A stretch of DNA of 64,000 bases from Trichomonas vaginalis G3 (GCF_026262505.1 NC_067204.1:11426522-11490521), one strand, 5' to 3'. Counted from the first letter of the stretch, positions 11,392 to 22,528 are shown. The notes: generated from the letters alone by a model not told the origin. Numbers and translations are program-made.

Positions 11392-12052
11392 ATAGCCTTA
11401 ACAAAGAATTTTTCAAGTGATATTTTATTCATCAACTATTTTATTATAAATATCATTATATGTTAAATGAAGTTCAGTTGTTGTTCTGTTCTTTGATATC
11501 TTAATTGTGCTAATATCCTTTATAGGATTTATTTTTGCAACTGTTCCGCAGCATGAAACCTCATCATCTATGAAAAATTGAATCTTAACGTCTGAATCTT
11601 GAACATCACAAAGAATGGCGATAATGTGAATTAATGATTCATAAGGTAAAATAATTAAACCGGATTGTCAATTAAATTTATTATTGAATCATAATTATTA
11701 ATTATTATATCACGGTAAATTTTCATTAATTCAGAATTAATGTCTATTTTATATGGGTTCTCGATGTTTGATGAAAGAGGTGGGGGTATGTTGGATAAGT
11801 GGGAATTTCAACAGGTTCTTTACCAGGTTCAGATAAAATGATTGGGTCTCCATTCTCATGGTTTTCTTCATTCTCCTCCTTTTCGTAAGTCACGAGTTAA
11901 TAAATTTGTTGAGTTGCTGACCTTGTTAATTCAGGGCTAACATTAACTTTAACATTTTGAATAATTCGTGATTTATCATCATTTACGTTATAACCAACCG
12001 TAATCTCTGCTTTTGCGTTAGTGTTCTTTTGACTAGTGAAACGTCTTCTCAT
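11388..12052 (-). pseudogene. VSCCG-family protein, Maverick A
   Basis: Relative of the open 193-residue protein of element C (61515-62096). Shared marks are a basic N-terminus, a central acidic/proline part, the motif EVSCCG, and a C-terminal segment like LHLTYNDIYNKIVDEY followed by KISLEKF. The family is unknown to me. Its constant place near the penton-like gene suggests a structural or assembly role, which is inference. It is broken, about three breaks. Confidence 0.65.
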
Positions 12053-12084
12053 TTATATTCGAATAAAAAAATATATTTAAACTT

Positions 12085-12983
12085 TTATTTTGCTGGAACT
12101 TTTGAATCTATTATTCCTGTATTTGTTCATGAAGTTGATTTTTAGCTTTTCATCGAAATTAATAGACCGAATATATTCATTAATTGCATTCTTATAATCA
12201 TCTGATTTCTCAAATTTTCTTTTATCTGATTCCTTAACTAAATCATAAGTTAAACCTCGTTGCTGATATAATGGTTTCTTAATTAAATCTTTGAATGCTT
12301 GAGATAAAGCACCTGATGCAATTCTTGCTACTATAATTGGTTGGAATTGCTGTTTAAGTTCATCTTTAACATTTGCGAAAACTGGATCGAATAAAGCAAC
12401 TTTAAAGAATTTTCTTAGCTGAAATTTCAGGTCTAATATTTGCATATTGACCATCAAACTGGTTAGAATATCGTGGTAATCCATCCGGTCCCTCTTCAAC
12501 AGCATTTAATTCTTCATTGAAATAAGAATATGGATTATGACGGTATGAATTAATTGGACCATTTTCACCTTCTCTAATGTATTGTTTAACAGCTTTTCCA
12601 TTTTCATCAAATTGCATAGGATAACGTTCATTATATGCTTTACGTTTAGGATAATCAGACATAGTTAATTTATAACCATTTATGACTTTAATATTACCTT
12701 GACCATCAGTAACGAAAACTTCATTTATACCATCAGGTTTTCCATTTGGACCTGTAATGTCTGCTTCGTGTGCTTCCCAATTTGGACCTTGACGTTTGGC
12801 ATATGCTTGAGCTTCTGGTAATGTTAAAACGTTTCTCATTTGTTTAACATCTTTTTGAAGACCAGCAACAATATGAACTAATTCTTTCATTCCATCAGGA
12901 ACTTTCATAGTTCTATTATATGCACCCTTTTTGTTTGTCCCTTGTTTTAATGGAACCTGTAGAAGATTTACCATTTCAGTCAT
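12085..12983 (-). pseudogene. 299-residue virion-type protein, Maverick A
   Basis: Copy of the whole gene at 45589-46488 in B. It carries the segment [20 protein letters not shown] followed by [20 protein letters not shown]. This kind of D-G-x-N-E-V/F-V-T-D strand with N-G-Y and D-Y-P is, from memory, also seen in proteins of some large DNA viruses. The gene lies between the packaging ATPase and the VSCCG gene, all on one strand. It is broken, about two breaks. Function is not known. Confidence 0.68.
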
Positions 12984-13023
12984 GTTTAATTATAAATAAA
13001 AAATAAAAATTAATTATAAAAAG

Positions 13024-13842
13024 TTAATCAAATTTAACACTTCCTTTATTTAAATCAACTATTATTTTTCCATGTTCACCTAATTGCTGATATTGTGTGT
13101 AAAGTTCATTAATGCTCATTGGTAAATTCACTTGATAAAGCATAACGTTCAACTGTTGACGACTAAACCCACTGAAAATGAAAAGTGTTGATAGATTCGA
13201 TTTAATGTTGTGCTTAATGCTTTGAAGTATTGAACAGCCATAAGAATGAACACTGAATGTGTCGACATTGAGTTAATAACTGATTAAAATATGATTTCTC
13301 ATTTGTTATTAGTTTTGATTTCACTGCATCATCTAGAAAAATGAGTGAATGCAAAAATTCTCTATCAAAATTTGAAATAGAAAGTGTTTCAAATAATTCA
13401 TCCCGTTGTTTATCAATAATTTTATCCTCTAATCCTTGCTTCTTGATTGTATTATATAATTCTTTATACATTAAAAAGTTTTTTAAATAATCTTCTGCTT
13501 CTTCTTGTGATAAATAAATAATTGAATTTTGATTAAATGCTTTAAAGATTCAAATGTATCATCTGAAGGAACCTGAACGGTTGATATAAATTAACACATG
13601 TGAATAGGGGGAAGTGTTAGCAATAATGATAATTTGTTTTAATATCGTTAATGTTTTACCTTTATTTTGTTTACCAATTGTGCAGTGATTGAATTTAAGT
13701 AACATTCAGAATATGGAATTTCATTAATTTTTCCTTAGATAGAGCATTTCTATTATCACTCAATGCTTCATTAATCATATCATCTACGTATGTATTTATA
13801 CTCCTGCTAATTCTTCATAAGGGTGGATGAATTTAAATCCAT
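13024..13842 (-). pseudogene. Packaging ATPase (FtsK/HerA, A32-like), Maverick A
   Basis: Genome-packaging ATPase typical of Mavericks and related viruses. A Walker A-like segment AIGKQNKGKT lies near the N-terminus, and a Walker B strand HSLIFLDDAVKSKL is visible downstream, followed by a Q-rich helix and a SGFSRQQ arginine-finger-like segment. Length (about 270 residues) fits the family. It lies just downstream of the capsid gene on the same strand. It is broken, about four breaks. The counterpart in B is 44724-45548. Confidence 0.75.
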
Positions 13843-13866
13843 TTAATCAAAAATAAATTTATAATT

Positions 13867-15495
13867 TTAAACATTTCTATTTCATTCAATATTTCATCAT
13901 ATGAACTTCTATACTGTGGTGGTGTACCTGTTGGATGATATTTCAAACCTTCATCGGTGTCCATGTCCAATATGTAGTCCTAGTAAACCAAACCTGAGGA
14001 GGATTTGTCACCTTTGAACAGTAAGTGTCATTTACACCCTGAATGATTGGATAAGCTTTCACTTGTACTGTAACTTGTGAGTTGAAAGTTTCTAATCCAT
14101 CAAAGAATATACCCGTCCATCACGTTGAACTGGAATAGTGCATAAGAATGAAGTTTGGTCTTTCCATGTTCTAGCTAATGGTGCCATCATCATCATTCAG
14201 TGGTCTAGTTAATGAGTCCTCGTATTCTTCCGTGCATTCATTCACTCCATCTAAATCAGAAGCTTGAAGCATACGTGTAAAGAATATGTCGCCCACTGTG
14301 GTCATCGCTTGATCGGGGAAGTTTCTGGAATCTATTGTGACCTGAAGACCTCGAAGCATTGGATTTTCTAAAACCGTTCTTTGCATTGCATTCTTCGGAA
14401 ATGTTAACACAAATCTGTAACATTATGAAGAGCGTATGAGAAATCTGAGCTGATACCTTCAGGAGTGATGCAACCTCCATTTAGTGAACGAACGTCAATA
14501 TGTTGAGCTGGAATCATGAATGGATCTTCCTTACTGAATAAACGTGGTATTGCTTTAACTGATTCTTCAATTAAACCGTATCCTGGTGTAATGCATTTAT
14601 CCTCTAAAACTTCCATCTTTGTGCATGAAATAATAACGTCATCAACTGTTGCGTCAGCAGATGTAGCGGCTAAGCTTGTAATTAATTTGGCAGGAAGTCC
14701 GATTTGTTGGAATTTGCGATCATATTTATAAACATGATTCATAATCTTTTCATAATTTCATCATTATCTTTTCATAAACGTAATTTTGTAAATCAGCAAC
14801 TTTAACGGGTCAACCTGACAATATACTAAAGTATCCCTGAAAACATAATATTTAAAATGATTTCACCAAATGATTTAGGATAATCATCGAACGCCTGAAA
14901 TGCTAACAAATCATTTACCGGAATAATCATATCAAAAGTGATATCAACTTCTTCATTTGCGTTCTTGAAAACTTCTGAAGGGTCAATATATTTACCACAT
15001 ACTGAGTTATCAATTTTTGAACATTATTATATAACGAATGAACAAACTTTTTAACTTTCCTTTCTGATTTGGTTTATATGTTGCAAATGCGAAAGATTTC
15101 ACGGGCGCAATCCATCTGAAGATAACCGGCATCACCTCTTGGTTTCTACTTCTAATTGTTTAAAGCTTTGATTTGATGATTTGTAACCAACGAATAAACG
15201 CATGCATTTAAAAGCGCATCACATGTGAAAGCTTTATTTGAAACTAGAGTTGCTTTAACTTTGCGTTTAATATATGTGTCACCTAATTGTTCACATCATG
15301 AGCCGGATTTGTAATTCTTAAATGAGTTTGTTTATCATCAAAATATGGAGCATCAGAGTCATAGCATGAACTTTCAAGTTCTCTATAATATCTTCTACCG
15401 TCATTCTTTGCGAATATTTCATTTATCTTTTCGAATGAATGAAACACATTTCCATTAATCGGTTTAGTGTTTGGCACCAAATAGTTAGTCGTCAT
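13867..15495 (-). pseudogene. Major capsid protein (double jelly-roll), Maverick A
   Basis: Copy of the capsid gene at 43060-44699 in B. The segment MIIPVNDLLAFQAFDDYPKS followed by DIILKYYV lines up with VPLSSFLIFRFLRYLPNW followed by KISIELT in the 536-residue protein of element C, which has the clear double jelly-roll look. It would form the capsid shell. It is broken, with about half a dozen breaks, and is the most decayed gene of element A. Confidence 0.72.
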
Positions 15496-15564
15496 TTATT
15501 ATTAAATAAAAAATCAAAATTAAAAGATGAAAATGAATTTTTAATTTTAATGAAATAATCAACT

Positions 15565-15778
15565 ATGGCTGCAGGTATATTTAAGAAACTGTGGGATAAA
15601 GTAAAAAGAGGAGCGCATAAAGTTTGGGAAACAATGAAGAAAGGAGCAAATTGGATATTTAAGAATAAAGAAGCAATTAGTGACATTGCTGAATCAATAA
15701 CACCAAAAGCTGCCCCAATAAGAAATATTAAATAAAGGAGAAAAAGTTTATCAAAGACTTCAACCGATACTAAGATAA
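15565..15778 (+). pseudogene. Small MAAG-type amphipathic protein 1, Maverick A
   Basis: About 70 residues, starting MAAGIFKKLWDKVKRGAHKV, with an amphipathic basic helix and a second helix to the C-terminus. It is related at its N-terminus to the neighbouring small protein on the other strand (15813-16039). The size and the amphipathic start recall small membrane-active capsid proteins of adeno- and Maverick-like viruses, which is inference. It is broken, about one break. The counterpart in B (42775-42990) is open. Confidence 0.6.
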
Positions 15779-15812
15779 AAAAATATTTATTTATTTTTCC
15801 ACTATCTACCTC

Positions 15813-16039
15813 CTATTTTATTAAGTATTCCTTCAGCAATTCCACCAATTGCGTTACCTGCTTGTGCTCCCATCGCCGGATTACCTGCTTTAGTACCTAA
15901 TACTCCACCTATGATAGTTCCTGCCGTTTTCGCTACTGGTGCTAAAAAGTTTGCAACGGGTTTAATAATCTTTTTATAAACCCAACCCGCAGCTTTCTTA
16001 ATTCCATCCCATAATTTTTTTAAAGAATCCTGCCGCCAT
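15813..16039 (-). pseudogene. Small MAAG-type amphipathic protein 2, Maverick A
   Basis: Relative of the open 74-residue protein of B (42514-42738). It has an amphipathic N-terminal helix (MAAGFFKKLWDGIKKAAGWV in B), then a glycine/alanine-rich hydrophobic stretch of the type GTIIGGVLGTKAGNPAMG. It runs tail-to-tail with the first MAAG-type gene. The glycine-rich hydrophobic part could cross or disturb a membrane; this is inference. It is broken, about one break. Confidence 0.6.
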
Positions 16040-16105
16040 TTCTGATTTAATATTAATTAAAAAATATATTTCATCACTTATATTCTAATTTTTATTTAAT
16101 GATAA

Positions 16106-16474
16106 ATGAAACCAATTTTAAAAATAAATGAAACAGAGGAGGAAGAAATAAATGAAAGTGAAAATGTTCAACAAAAAATAAACGTTGTTAAACCAATTAC
16201 TGAAATAAAAATTTTTTCATCTGTTGAAGAATTTAATGACTATTATGCTAACAATAAAAAATTATTTGAAGAATTGACAACGTGTAAATTGAATAAAAAT
16301 GTTTAAAGTTGATGGATTCAAAATTTCAAAAATAAAAGGTGTGGTTAGTTTGAAATCTATTCCTCAATCAAGAATCACCTCATTAATGAAAATGATGATT
16401 TAACAAAAAGAATAGAAGAGATTGAAGAAAGAATAAATCAAATAATTGATTTCATAAATTCAAATAATCATTAG
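16106..16474 (+). pseudogene. Acidic 122-residue unknown protein, Maverick A
   Basis: Copy of the open gene of B at 42079-42447. It opens MKPILKINETEEEEINESEN, very acidic, with a helical C-terminal end rich in glutamate and isoleucine (DLTKRIEEIEERMNQIIDF in B), likely a coiled coil. Family and function are unknown. It is broken, about two breaks. It is divergent from the second MAAG-type gene. Confidence 0.55.
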
Positions 16475-16549
16475 TTTCTTAAAGTTCAATGTTGATTCTG
16501 AGACATGAATTTTTTAAAGTTTATTTTTTATTTCATTATGTAGAATCTT

Positions 16550-16927
16550 TTATTCATGAAAATAATTATTTCTAATTTCTTTTACTCTCTCGTACATACT
16601 AGATTTAAAGAATTCAGAACTTTTACCATAATCTCCTAAATGTTTCTTATCCCTAACGTGTGCCAGTTATTATATGAAACTGAATAAACTTTATCTTTAT
16701 CTTTACACCTTTCATCACTTCCAATATATTTATATCTCAGTTTTGATTTATTGGTTTCATATTCATTAACGTTTAATAATTCACAGTCTTCCTTTTTAAA
16801 TAAATTTTTATGTATTCAGGATTAACAATTCTATAATATTGCTTCCCTTTAAATCTTTGAATATAAACAGGAACACCATCCTCTAAAATTCGATAATCTA
16901 TTTTATCTGGTTTACTTGTTGGGTCAT
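16550..16927 (-). pseudogene. 126-residue terminal protein, Maverick A
   Basis: Copy of the open gene of B at 41632-42012. It is the gene closest to the element's end, transcribed away from the terminus. It is basic, with IDYRILEDGVPVYIQRFKG near the start and KYKYIGSDERCKDKDKVY in the middle. The small beta-rich start with aromatic residues could be a nucleic-acid or chromatin reader, but I do not recognise a family. It is broken, about two breaks. Confidence 0.55.
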
Positions 16928-16956
16928 TATGTAAGAATAAAAAATAAACTTTTAAA

Positions 16957-17051
16957 ATTAATATGTTAAAAAAATGATACAAAATCGCTCGATATTGTAT
17001 GAATTCTTACGTTTACAAAAAAAGTCACAAAACCCATCCTATCCTACTACT
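16957..17051. repeat. Terminal sequence of Maverick A
   Basis: Read inward from 17051 the end begins AGTAGTAGGATAGGATGGG and matches the first 95 or so bases of element B (41359-41454) nearly base for base. This is the outer part of the Maverick terminal inverted repeat; the matching inverted copy at A's other end is outside the window. The next six host bases (17052-17057, CTTCAG) are one half of the expected 6-bp target duplication. Confidence 0.9.
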
Positions 17052-17478
17052 CTTCAGGTCATTATCTATAATTATTCTATAAATTGTATCTAAATGAATA
17101 TCGGCATTTTTCAATAACCTTGCTTCGATATCATAATGTCTGTTTAATTTAATTCCGTATTCTTTATAAAATAGAAATATAGTAATTTCAAATTGAATAT
17201 TTCTGACCTCTTTTACATGATAATCATCATATATGAATTTCGCCAGTTTCAAATAATACTTTGTAAAGCAGTTATTAAACGGAATAATATTCAAAATATC
17301 GCTTATAATATTTTCTGGTAGATATTTCTCTGAATCAATCAAATTTATTTTGATCATTTTGTAAATCTTCATCATTTTCTGTTTTTAACTGATACAATGC
17401 ATTAAATGGATCAATATAGTATTTGTCGATATTTTGCAATTCACTATATGTATTAGGAAGAATGAATTTATCAGACAT
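17052..17478 (-). pseudogene. N-terminal fragment of a trichomonad ankyrin/DUF3447-family gene, cut by Maverick A
   Basis: From the ATG at 17478 the minus strand reads MSDKFILPNTYSELQNIDKY, then YYIDPFNALYQLKTENDEDL. In another frame it continues with MIKINLIDSEKYLPENIISD, ILNIIPFNNCFTKYYLKLAK and FIYDDYHVKEVRNI. This is the standard N-terminal region (DUF3447) of the very large ankyrin-repeat family of trichomonads, as I recall it. A frameshift lies near 17355-17375, between the two parts. The fragment ends at 17052 (after NDLK), where Maverick A starts; the ankyrin repeats that should follow are not in this window and may lie left of element A. An initiator motif stands about 35 bases upstream of the ATG. 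Confidence 0.75.
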
Positions 17479-17509
17479 AATAAAATATAAATTTAAAAGT
17501 GCCAATAAA

Positions 17510-17516
17510 AAAATGA
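17510..17516 (-). promoter_or_regulatory. Candidate trichomonad initiator (Inr)
   Basis: On the minus strand TCATTTT lies about 35 bases upstream of the ATG at 17478. It fits the trichomonad initiator consensus TCAYWWW, which places the transcription start within 50 bases of the start codon. Confidence 0.45.
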
Positions 17517-17944
17517 GTCGTATTGATAATAACTATCACCCAATTATTGTATAAAATATAATACTAAATGTTCCATATGCATATGTGATAGTATATGTAC
17601 TTTTATCTCACTATTATAGAAATGTGTGTCTATATGGAGTCATGTATATAGTATAAAATGCTGTTTGATAACAATATACCTTCGAGTCTGTTTTAAACAC
17701 ATAACGATTAATAGATATGATACTTACCGTCATCACAATGAAAAAAAAAACTGAGAACTGGGAATTGGATGAACCTTTTTCATAGAGCCGCAATGCATAT
17801 ATGCACGTAATACTTTTTTGTTATTAGTATAATGATTTATTGTCAAAGAATTGTAAATTATGTATATTTTTTATAAAAAAATTTTATAGCTTTATCTTCT
17901 CAAAAAATATCAATAATATAATAATAATAAATATATAAATAAAA
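17517..17944. other. Intergenic, no gene seen
   Basis: AT-rich stretch between the ankyrin-family fragment and the 3' end of the large solenoid gene. I see no open frame, RNA fold or repeat worth calling here. Confidence 0.6.
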
Positions 17945-20900
17945 TCATTTCTTTTGTGGAATCATGTAATTCACTGCCATGATTATCCTCTTAGTCATTC
18001 CAATTGCTATCTGGTACGTCTTTGGCGAAGGAATATCAGCTTTTCCAGCCTTTTTTCTCAGCAATTCTCTCCATTGTTCATTTCCAATAAATCTTTGTCT
18101 TAATGATGCCAATCTATTCATCAGATACTTATCAACAGCTGATGGAACTAATGACATGAAACAAACTAAGTCAGTGATCATCTGCAAAGCGTCCAAAGTA
18201 AAGAAGCCGCCAAACTGAAATACACTTGAAAATGTTTCAGCGAAATCAGAAATAAATTGTCGACTTTGTTTCTTTACGTCTTCATTATTAGAAGAACTTG
18301 CCGCGAGTGCAGACATTGCTTTGATTGCTTTAGAAGCTGTCTGCAATATCAATTCAGATATTGGAGAGTTCGTTGATGTAGAGAATGACTCTCCAAGTGA
18401 TTCCCACATCGATTTATGACCAATCAAAGTGATTAATCCTCTCTGAATAAAAATGGAAGGATCAGAACCACTTGAAATAACTCTTGTAAAGAAGGAGAAT
18501 TTGCTGCCAAGAACGAAAGCGCCTGCATCATTATCTTCATCGAAAATTAACCAATCAGTTGGTAATTGTGCAATTGAATACGAAATAAACTCATCTAAAC
18601 TTGAGTCTTTCGCGAAACTTACTAATGATTCTGCTGCTGCGAAAACAGCTGCTTTTGTTACAGGTATCTGGTTCTTCATGTCATCAAGGAAACATGAAGA
18701 AATTCGTGAGGAATTCTCAAGATAAATCTGACAAAGTTCTTCATCAATTTCTCTGTTCGCAAGTAAAGAAGTGAACAAAGAATAGACACCAAGCATAGAA
18801 TCACTGTGTCTGTTGATGTGTAAGGATATCAATGCTTCAATAAGTGCATTGAATGATACTAAAATATCGTGTTTGTCAATTTTTCCGAAAATTTTATCGG
18901 CGAAAATTGAATGGCCAATGAAACCAACTGCTTGAGAAAGATACATCGTTGTTTCACTGTTGGAGACTGTTGTTATCTTGTTAAGAAGGTGTATCATGAA
19001 AGAGATCCATGCATTGCCCCAATGCTTGGCGGAAATGATCACATTCTTGTTTGTGATAAAAGAAACAACAGCTTGGAACATTCCTTTCGCAATTAATGTT
19101 GCTTCATCGGAATCATCGATTCTATCAATGAACTCGAAGGCAAGAACAACACGTGACCTTTGCTCCGAGAAGCCGACAACGTTGAGAAGTATCTGTACAA
19201 CGTGTAAGGTCGTTCCTGAGCTGTTTTTGGCTGATTCCATAGCTTCCCTCGCGAGAAGCATTAAGAAACAACCAATGGCAGTCATGGAGGAGTGGTTGTC
19301 CTGCAGATTTACGAGTTGGCGGTCGAAGAAGGAGTGCGGGGAACTGCGAAGTGAACTCAAAAGTGGAGAAACCGTCAATGAGTGGTCGCATAGCATTAAC
19401 ATTAACTGAAGGGAAGCTGCTGCGAATCTTGGATAGTTCTTGGCGGCCATCGTCGTTCCCATCTTCTCAACAAGCTTGGGGATGATGCCCTTCTCTAATG
19501 TGGACTTTAATAATGAAGTTGGTGGATCTGAAACATCAAAACCGCTAACGTAACGAGCGAAATACGACGAGGACCCTAATGATACAAGGAATTTAAGCAG
19601 TCTGACCCTTACACAAGTTTCTTCATTTCCAATTTTACTCGGTTCTTCCTCTTCATCGCGTTCTATGACCTTGATAAAGCACGGGATTGGCTTTACAGAA
19701 GTAAAAACGACCTGTACGATCTGAGCGGCGTTGTTTGCGAGGTATTGGCTCAATGAAATTGCAGAAATCTGAACATCTTTGTCGTTTTCTGCAACAGAAA
19801 GAATGAGCTTCTTAAGGAAATCAGAGGACCATGATACTTGTTGGCTTAAAGAAACGACAGATGAATGGAAACTCGAATCTGGGTTCTGGAAGAACTCTTC
19901 TTCATGCTGGGAGATAGTAAACAATAATCTGTATACGCATAATAATGTTTCAAGTGGAGTTTCGTCTTCTACAACGATTGTAAGTAATCCACGGATAAAT
20001 CTTTGATCGCAAAGCGCAGAACGCATAACAAGGTTGTAGTGGACCTTGTCGTATTTGAATAAATTAGTCCAAACTTGGCAAATTTCGCATAAGATCGACC
20101 ATTTTTCGTTAAAGTGGGCGTATAGTCTATCTGGTAGCTTTAATAAGCAGAACTCAAGCAAGAACACATGGATATGTTCGAAGTTTAACGGTGGAGGAGC
20201 GTTTTGTACTAATTTCGATAAAAATCTCACGAAAGAACGCATAAGAGGATAAGCGCGCTCAGCCAATTCTGTCTTCTCTATATCAAGGATGATGCCGCCG
20301 GTGCCAGATTGGACATTATCCGGTGTTAAAATTTCTGTAAAAACAAATTTTTTCCAGATTTCAACTGTATACGTTTCATCCTGCGAAATTTCCGATAGGG
20401 TATCGTAGCAACATGATTTGAGGGTCGCAGGGATCATAGATGATACATAAGTTATTAAATTATTTATTAAGTTGTTTGAGTTGATAATTTCGCGACGGCA
20501 TAGTTCGCTATGCTTGAATAATGATGAAAGTAATCTGAAAATCGATTCAAGTGTACTAGAATCATCTTCTGATAATTTTGCAACATTTGCTTGAGATTGA
20601 TTGAAATCATCTGCATAACCTGATATGGCTTGTAAGAAATGAGGTAAATTTATCAATTGCGAGTTGGATTTTGCTAATCTATCGTAAACTAATTCAGATG
20701 TTTCTTTATCTACGGATAAAGATGCTAAAAGTTTAATAAAAGCAGCAACAAAGCGCGGCTGAGTAAAATCTGTAGCTGAAGAAATGATTTCTGTACCCAT
20801 TGAATAAAAATGTCGACCAAAATCTGGATCTTTTCTCATTCTAGCTAATACAGTAACTAATTGTATAAAATCTCGGAAATCTGTATTGTTTTTCTCGGGT

Positions 20901-21571
20901 GCTTCCTCAGCAAATATGTAATCATGCTTGATTTGTCTTTCATTTTCGATAAATCCTTGAATTCTGTCTTTATGCTTTTCGATAACTTTAAATACGAATG
21001 CCTGAGCGTATATTTCGAGAACTAATTGATAAGATTGCGTTTGAGAAATCGAAGATTGAAGTAATAATGTGTTTGCGATGAAAATAAGAAGAGAAGGAGT
21101 ATATGATTTTTCTATAAAGTCTCTAATATCGGCAATGATACCAAATGCTGCTTTCATTATTTGTTGCAACTGAGGACACCGAGAACATTCTTGCCATTCT
21201 TCTTGGATTTTGCCGCCAATATGACTGACGAACTTCTGCTTGTTAGGTTCAAAATACGGATTCGTTAGCATTCCTACAAACTCTGTAACAGCCATCGAAG
21301 CATCGTAAAATGGTTTTGTTTCGTTTTCTATAGTAAAATGAGCAAATGATGGTCGAGTAAACTCTTCGTAGTATTGTATACTACTTTTGCTTGGTGGATT
21401 TGAAATCTTCTTGATCAAAGTTCTGCATCGATTTATAACTTCGTCAAAATCAGAAGTTTCAAGCTCTTTTTTCTTATAAGTAAGACGAAAATTGGTTTCT
21501 GCTGGTTTAAAAACTACAGGGGCCGCAATTGATGTTGATGCTAGTGAGGCACCGCTGAGTTTTAAGTTCAT
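17945..21571 (-). CDS. Large helical-solenoid protein, unknown function
   Basis: About 1208 residues if translation starts at the methionine at 21571 (MNLKLSGASLASTSIAAPVV). The frame stays open upstream to 21730, but an initiator-type TCACTTT sits just upstream of this ATG and fixes the short start. The whole protein is built of amphipathic helices of about 15-20 residues with leucine, serine and acidic residues (for example RFVAAFIKLLASLSVDKETS and ISLSQYLANNAAQIVQVVFT), which suggests an armadillo/HEAT-like alpha-solenoid. There is no signal peptide, transmembrane segment or catalytic motif. Similar solenoids form scaffolds, transport receptors and the C-terminal halves of trichomonad kinases. 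I cannot name the family. Confidence 0.75.
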   Translation of the reverse strand: MNLKLSGASLASTSIAAPVVFKPAETNFRLTYKKKELETSDFDEVINRCRTLIKKISNPPSKSSIQYYEEFTRPSFAHFTIENETKPFYDASMAVTEFVGMLTNPYFEPNKQKFVSHIGGKIQEEWQECSRCPQLQQIMKAAFGIIADIRDFIEKSYTPSLLIFIANTLLLQSSISQTQSYQLVLEIYAQAFVFKVIEKHKDRIQGFIENERQIKHDYIFAEEAPEKNNTDFRDFIQLVTVLARMRKDPDFGRHFYSMGTEIISSATDFTQPRFVAAFIKLLASLSVDKETSELVYDRLAKSNSQLINLPHFLQAISGYADDFNQSQANVAKLSEDDSSTLESIFRLLSSLFKHSELCRREIINSNNLINNLITYVSSMIPATLKSCCYDTLSEISQDETYTVEIWKKFVFTEILTPDNVQSGTGGIILDIEKTELAERAYPLMRSFVRFLSKLVQNAPPPLNFEHIHVFLLEFCLLKLPDRLYAHFNEKWSILCEICQVWTNLFKYDKVHYNLVMRSALCDQRFIRGLLTIVVEDETPLETLLCVYRLLFTISQHEEEFFQNPDSSFHSSVVSLSQQVSWSSDFLKKLILSVAENDKDVQISAISLSQYLANNAAQIVQVVFTSVKPIPCFIKVIERDEEEEPSKIGNEETCVRVRLLKFLVSLGSSSYFARYVSGFDVSDPPTSLLKSTLEKGIIPKLVEKMGTTMAAKNYPRFAAASLQLMLMLCDHSLTVSPLLSSLRSSPHSFFDRQLVNLQDNHSSMTAIGCFLMLLAREAMESAKNSSGTTLHVVQILLNVVGFSEQRSRVVLAFEFIDRIDDSDEATLIAKGMFQAVVSFITNKNVIISAKHWGNAWISFMIHLLNKITTVSNSETTMYLSQAVGFIGHSIFADKIFGKIDKHDILVSFNALIEALISLHINRHSDSMLGVYSLFTSLLANREIDEELCQIYLENSSRISSCFLDDMKNQIPVTKAAVFAAAESLVSFAKDSSLDEFISYSIAQLPTDWLIFDEDNDAGAFVLGSKFSFFTRVISSGSDPSIFIQRGLITLIGHKSMWESLGESFSTSTNSPISELILQTASKAIKAMSALAASSSNNEDVKKQSRQFISDFAETFSSVFQFGGFFTLDALQMITDLVCFMSLVPSAVDKYLMNRLASLRQRFIGNEQWRELLRKKAGKADIPSPKTYQIAIGMTKRIIMAVNYMIPQKK

Positions 21572-21577
21572 TGAAGA

Positions 21578-21584
21578 AAAGTGA
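21578..21584 (-). promoter_or_regulatory. Trichomonad initiator (Inr) of the solenoid gene
   Basis: Minus-strand TCACTTT with its A (+1) 11 bases before the ATG at 21571. It matches TCAYWWW, and the very short 5' leader is typical of trichomonad mRNAs. It decides the start codon for this gene. Confidence 0.65.
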
Positions 21585-21730
21585 CAGATCCTAAATTTTG
21601 TGTTCAATGTTATCAAGAAATTATCATAAATTTTATATCTCTTGCTGCAAAGAAGAAATTTTGCTCTTAAAATATGAGATTTTGACTTTCTTTTTAGTAA
21701 ATTTATGATCAAAGATTCGCATCTAGACAA

Positions 21731-22528
21731 TATTATTAGTTAATAATTCGTAAAACTTATGTATGCATCCATAGTAATTCATGTGCATGATATGAAGAAA
21801 ATCATTCAACTTCGTTTTGAGATATTTGATAGCAGAAATTAATTAAAGGTTTTATGAATTCATCCATCATTTTTGGTAGTAAACTTAGTGGACGTATAGA
21901 ATTCAGTATGATATTAGAAATAAATTTAAACTAATACAAATTCATAAGCTATTAAACACATTTGTGATAGTGACTTAATGTTATTATCAAAAACATGAAG
22001 GGTGTATAGAGTGTTATATAATTCTCCGTTAATTCAAATGAATTTTAGAGGAATATTTCAAAAATTAAAAGAAATTGTTTGATTTTAAGTCCTGTCTAAG
22101 TTTTTCATTAGCAATATCAAGTGATTATAAGTACAATCTTTAAGTGATGAACAAAGAATAACAAAGCTATTTCTCAGGGGTTATTAATAGGTCTTTTTTC
22201 ATTCTGATATGCTACTGATGAATACAATATGAATGATAATAATGTGTCATAAGATGGTGAAAAATGAAAATAAGTTGTGACCATCTCATCTGAGTAACTA
22301 GACCATAATCGAGACAACCATGAAGTTATGTAGCTTATGGAGTTCTCAAGTCCAGGAAGGAAAACATGGGTTATAGGACTGACAGAGTTGATTGACTTTT
22401 TTAATGCTATAAGAGTGACCAAAATTGAATTTTTGGATATGCCTACATGTAATTAATACAATTAGGCATAAAATATCTCAATTGAAAATTTTTCATTGAA
22501 TTTCCACCGTGTAATCAATTTTTGATAA
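21731..22528. other. Intergenic with a possible gene remnant
   Basis: AT-rich stretch. A minus-strand open frame of 82 codons (22174-22422) has an unusually protein-like composition (for example ISYITSWLSRLWSSYSDEMV) and slightly higher GC than its surroundings. It could be a remnant of a host gene, but I do not recognise it. Nothing else is visible. Confidence 0.3.

Larger units (their letters stand above)
1..17051. mobile_element. Maverick/Polinton element A (left end outside window)
   Basis: This is a large eukaryotic DNA transposon with virus-type genes. It contains protein-primed-type DNA polymerase B, a retroviral-type integrase, a primase-helicase, a KilA-N protein, a fibre, penton-like and major capsid proteins and a packaging ATPase. 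The right end is the terminal sequence at 16957-17051, whose outermost bases read AG inward, as known for Polintons. The same terminus opens element B at 41359 in the opposite orientation. At least 17 kb is present, within the usual 15-20 kb of the family, and the polymerase is cut by the window edge. The element is broken, with about twenty breaks. By eye it is more than 90% identical to B, so the two copies are young relative to each other. It has inserted into a host ankyrin-family gene. Confidence 0.93.

Noticed and set aside
18960-20252. Several plus-strand frames opposite the solenoid gene.
   Set aside because: Shadows of a long real gene; no initiator motif and no recognisable protein pattern.
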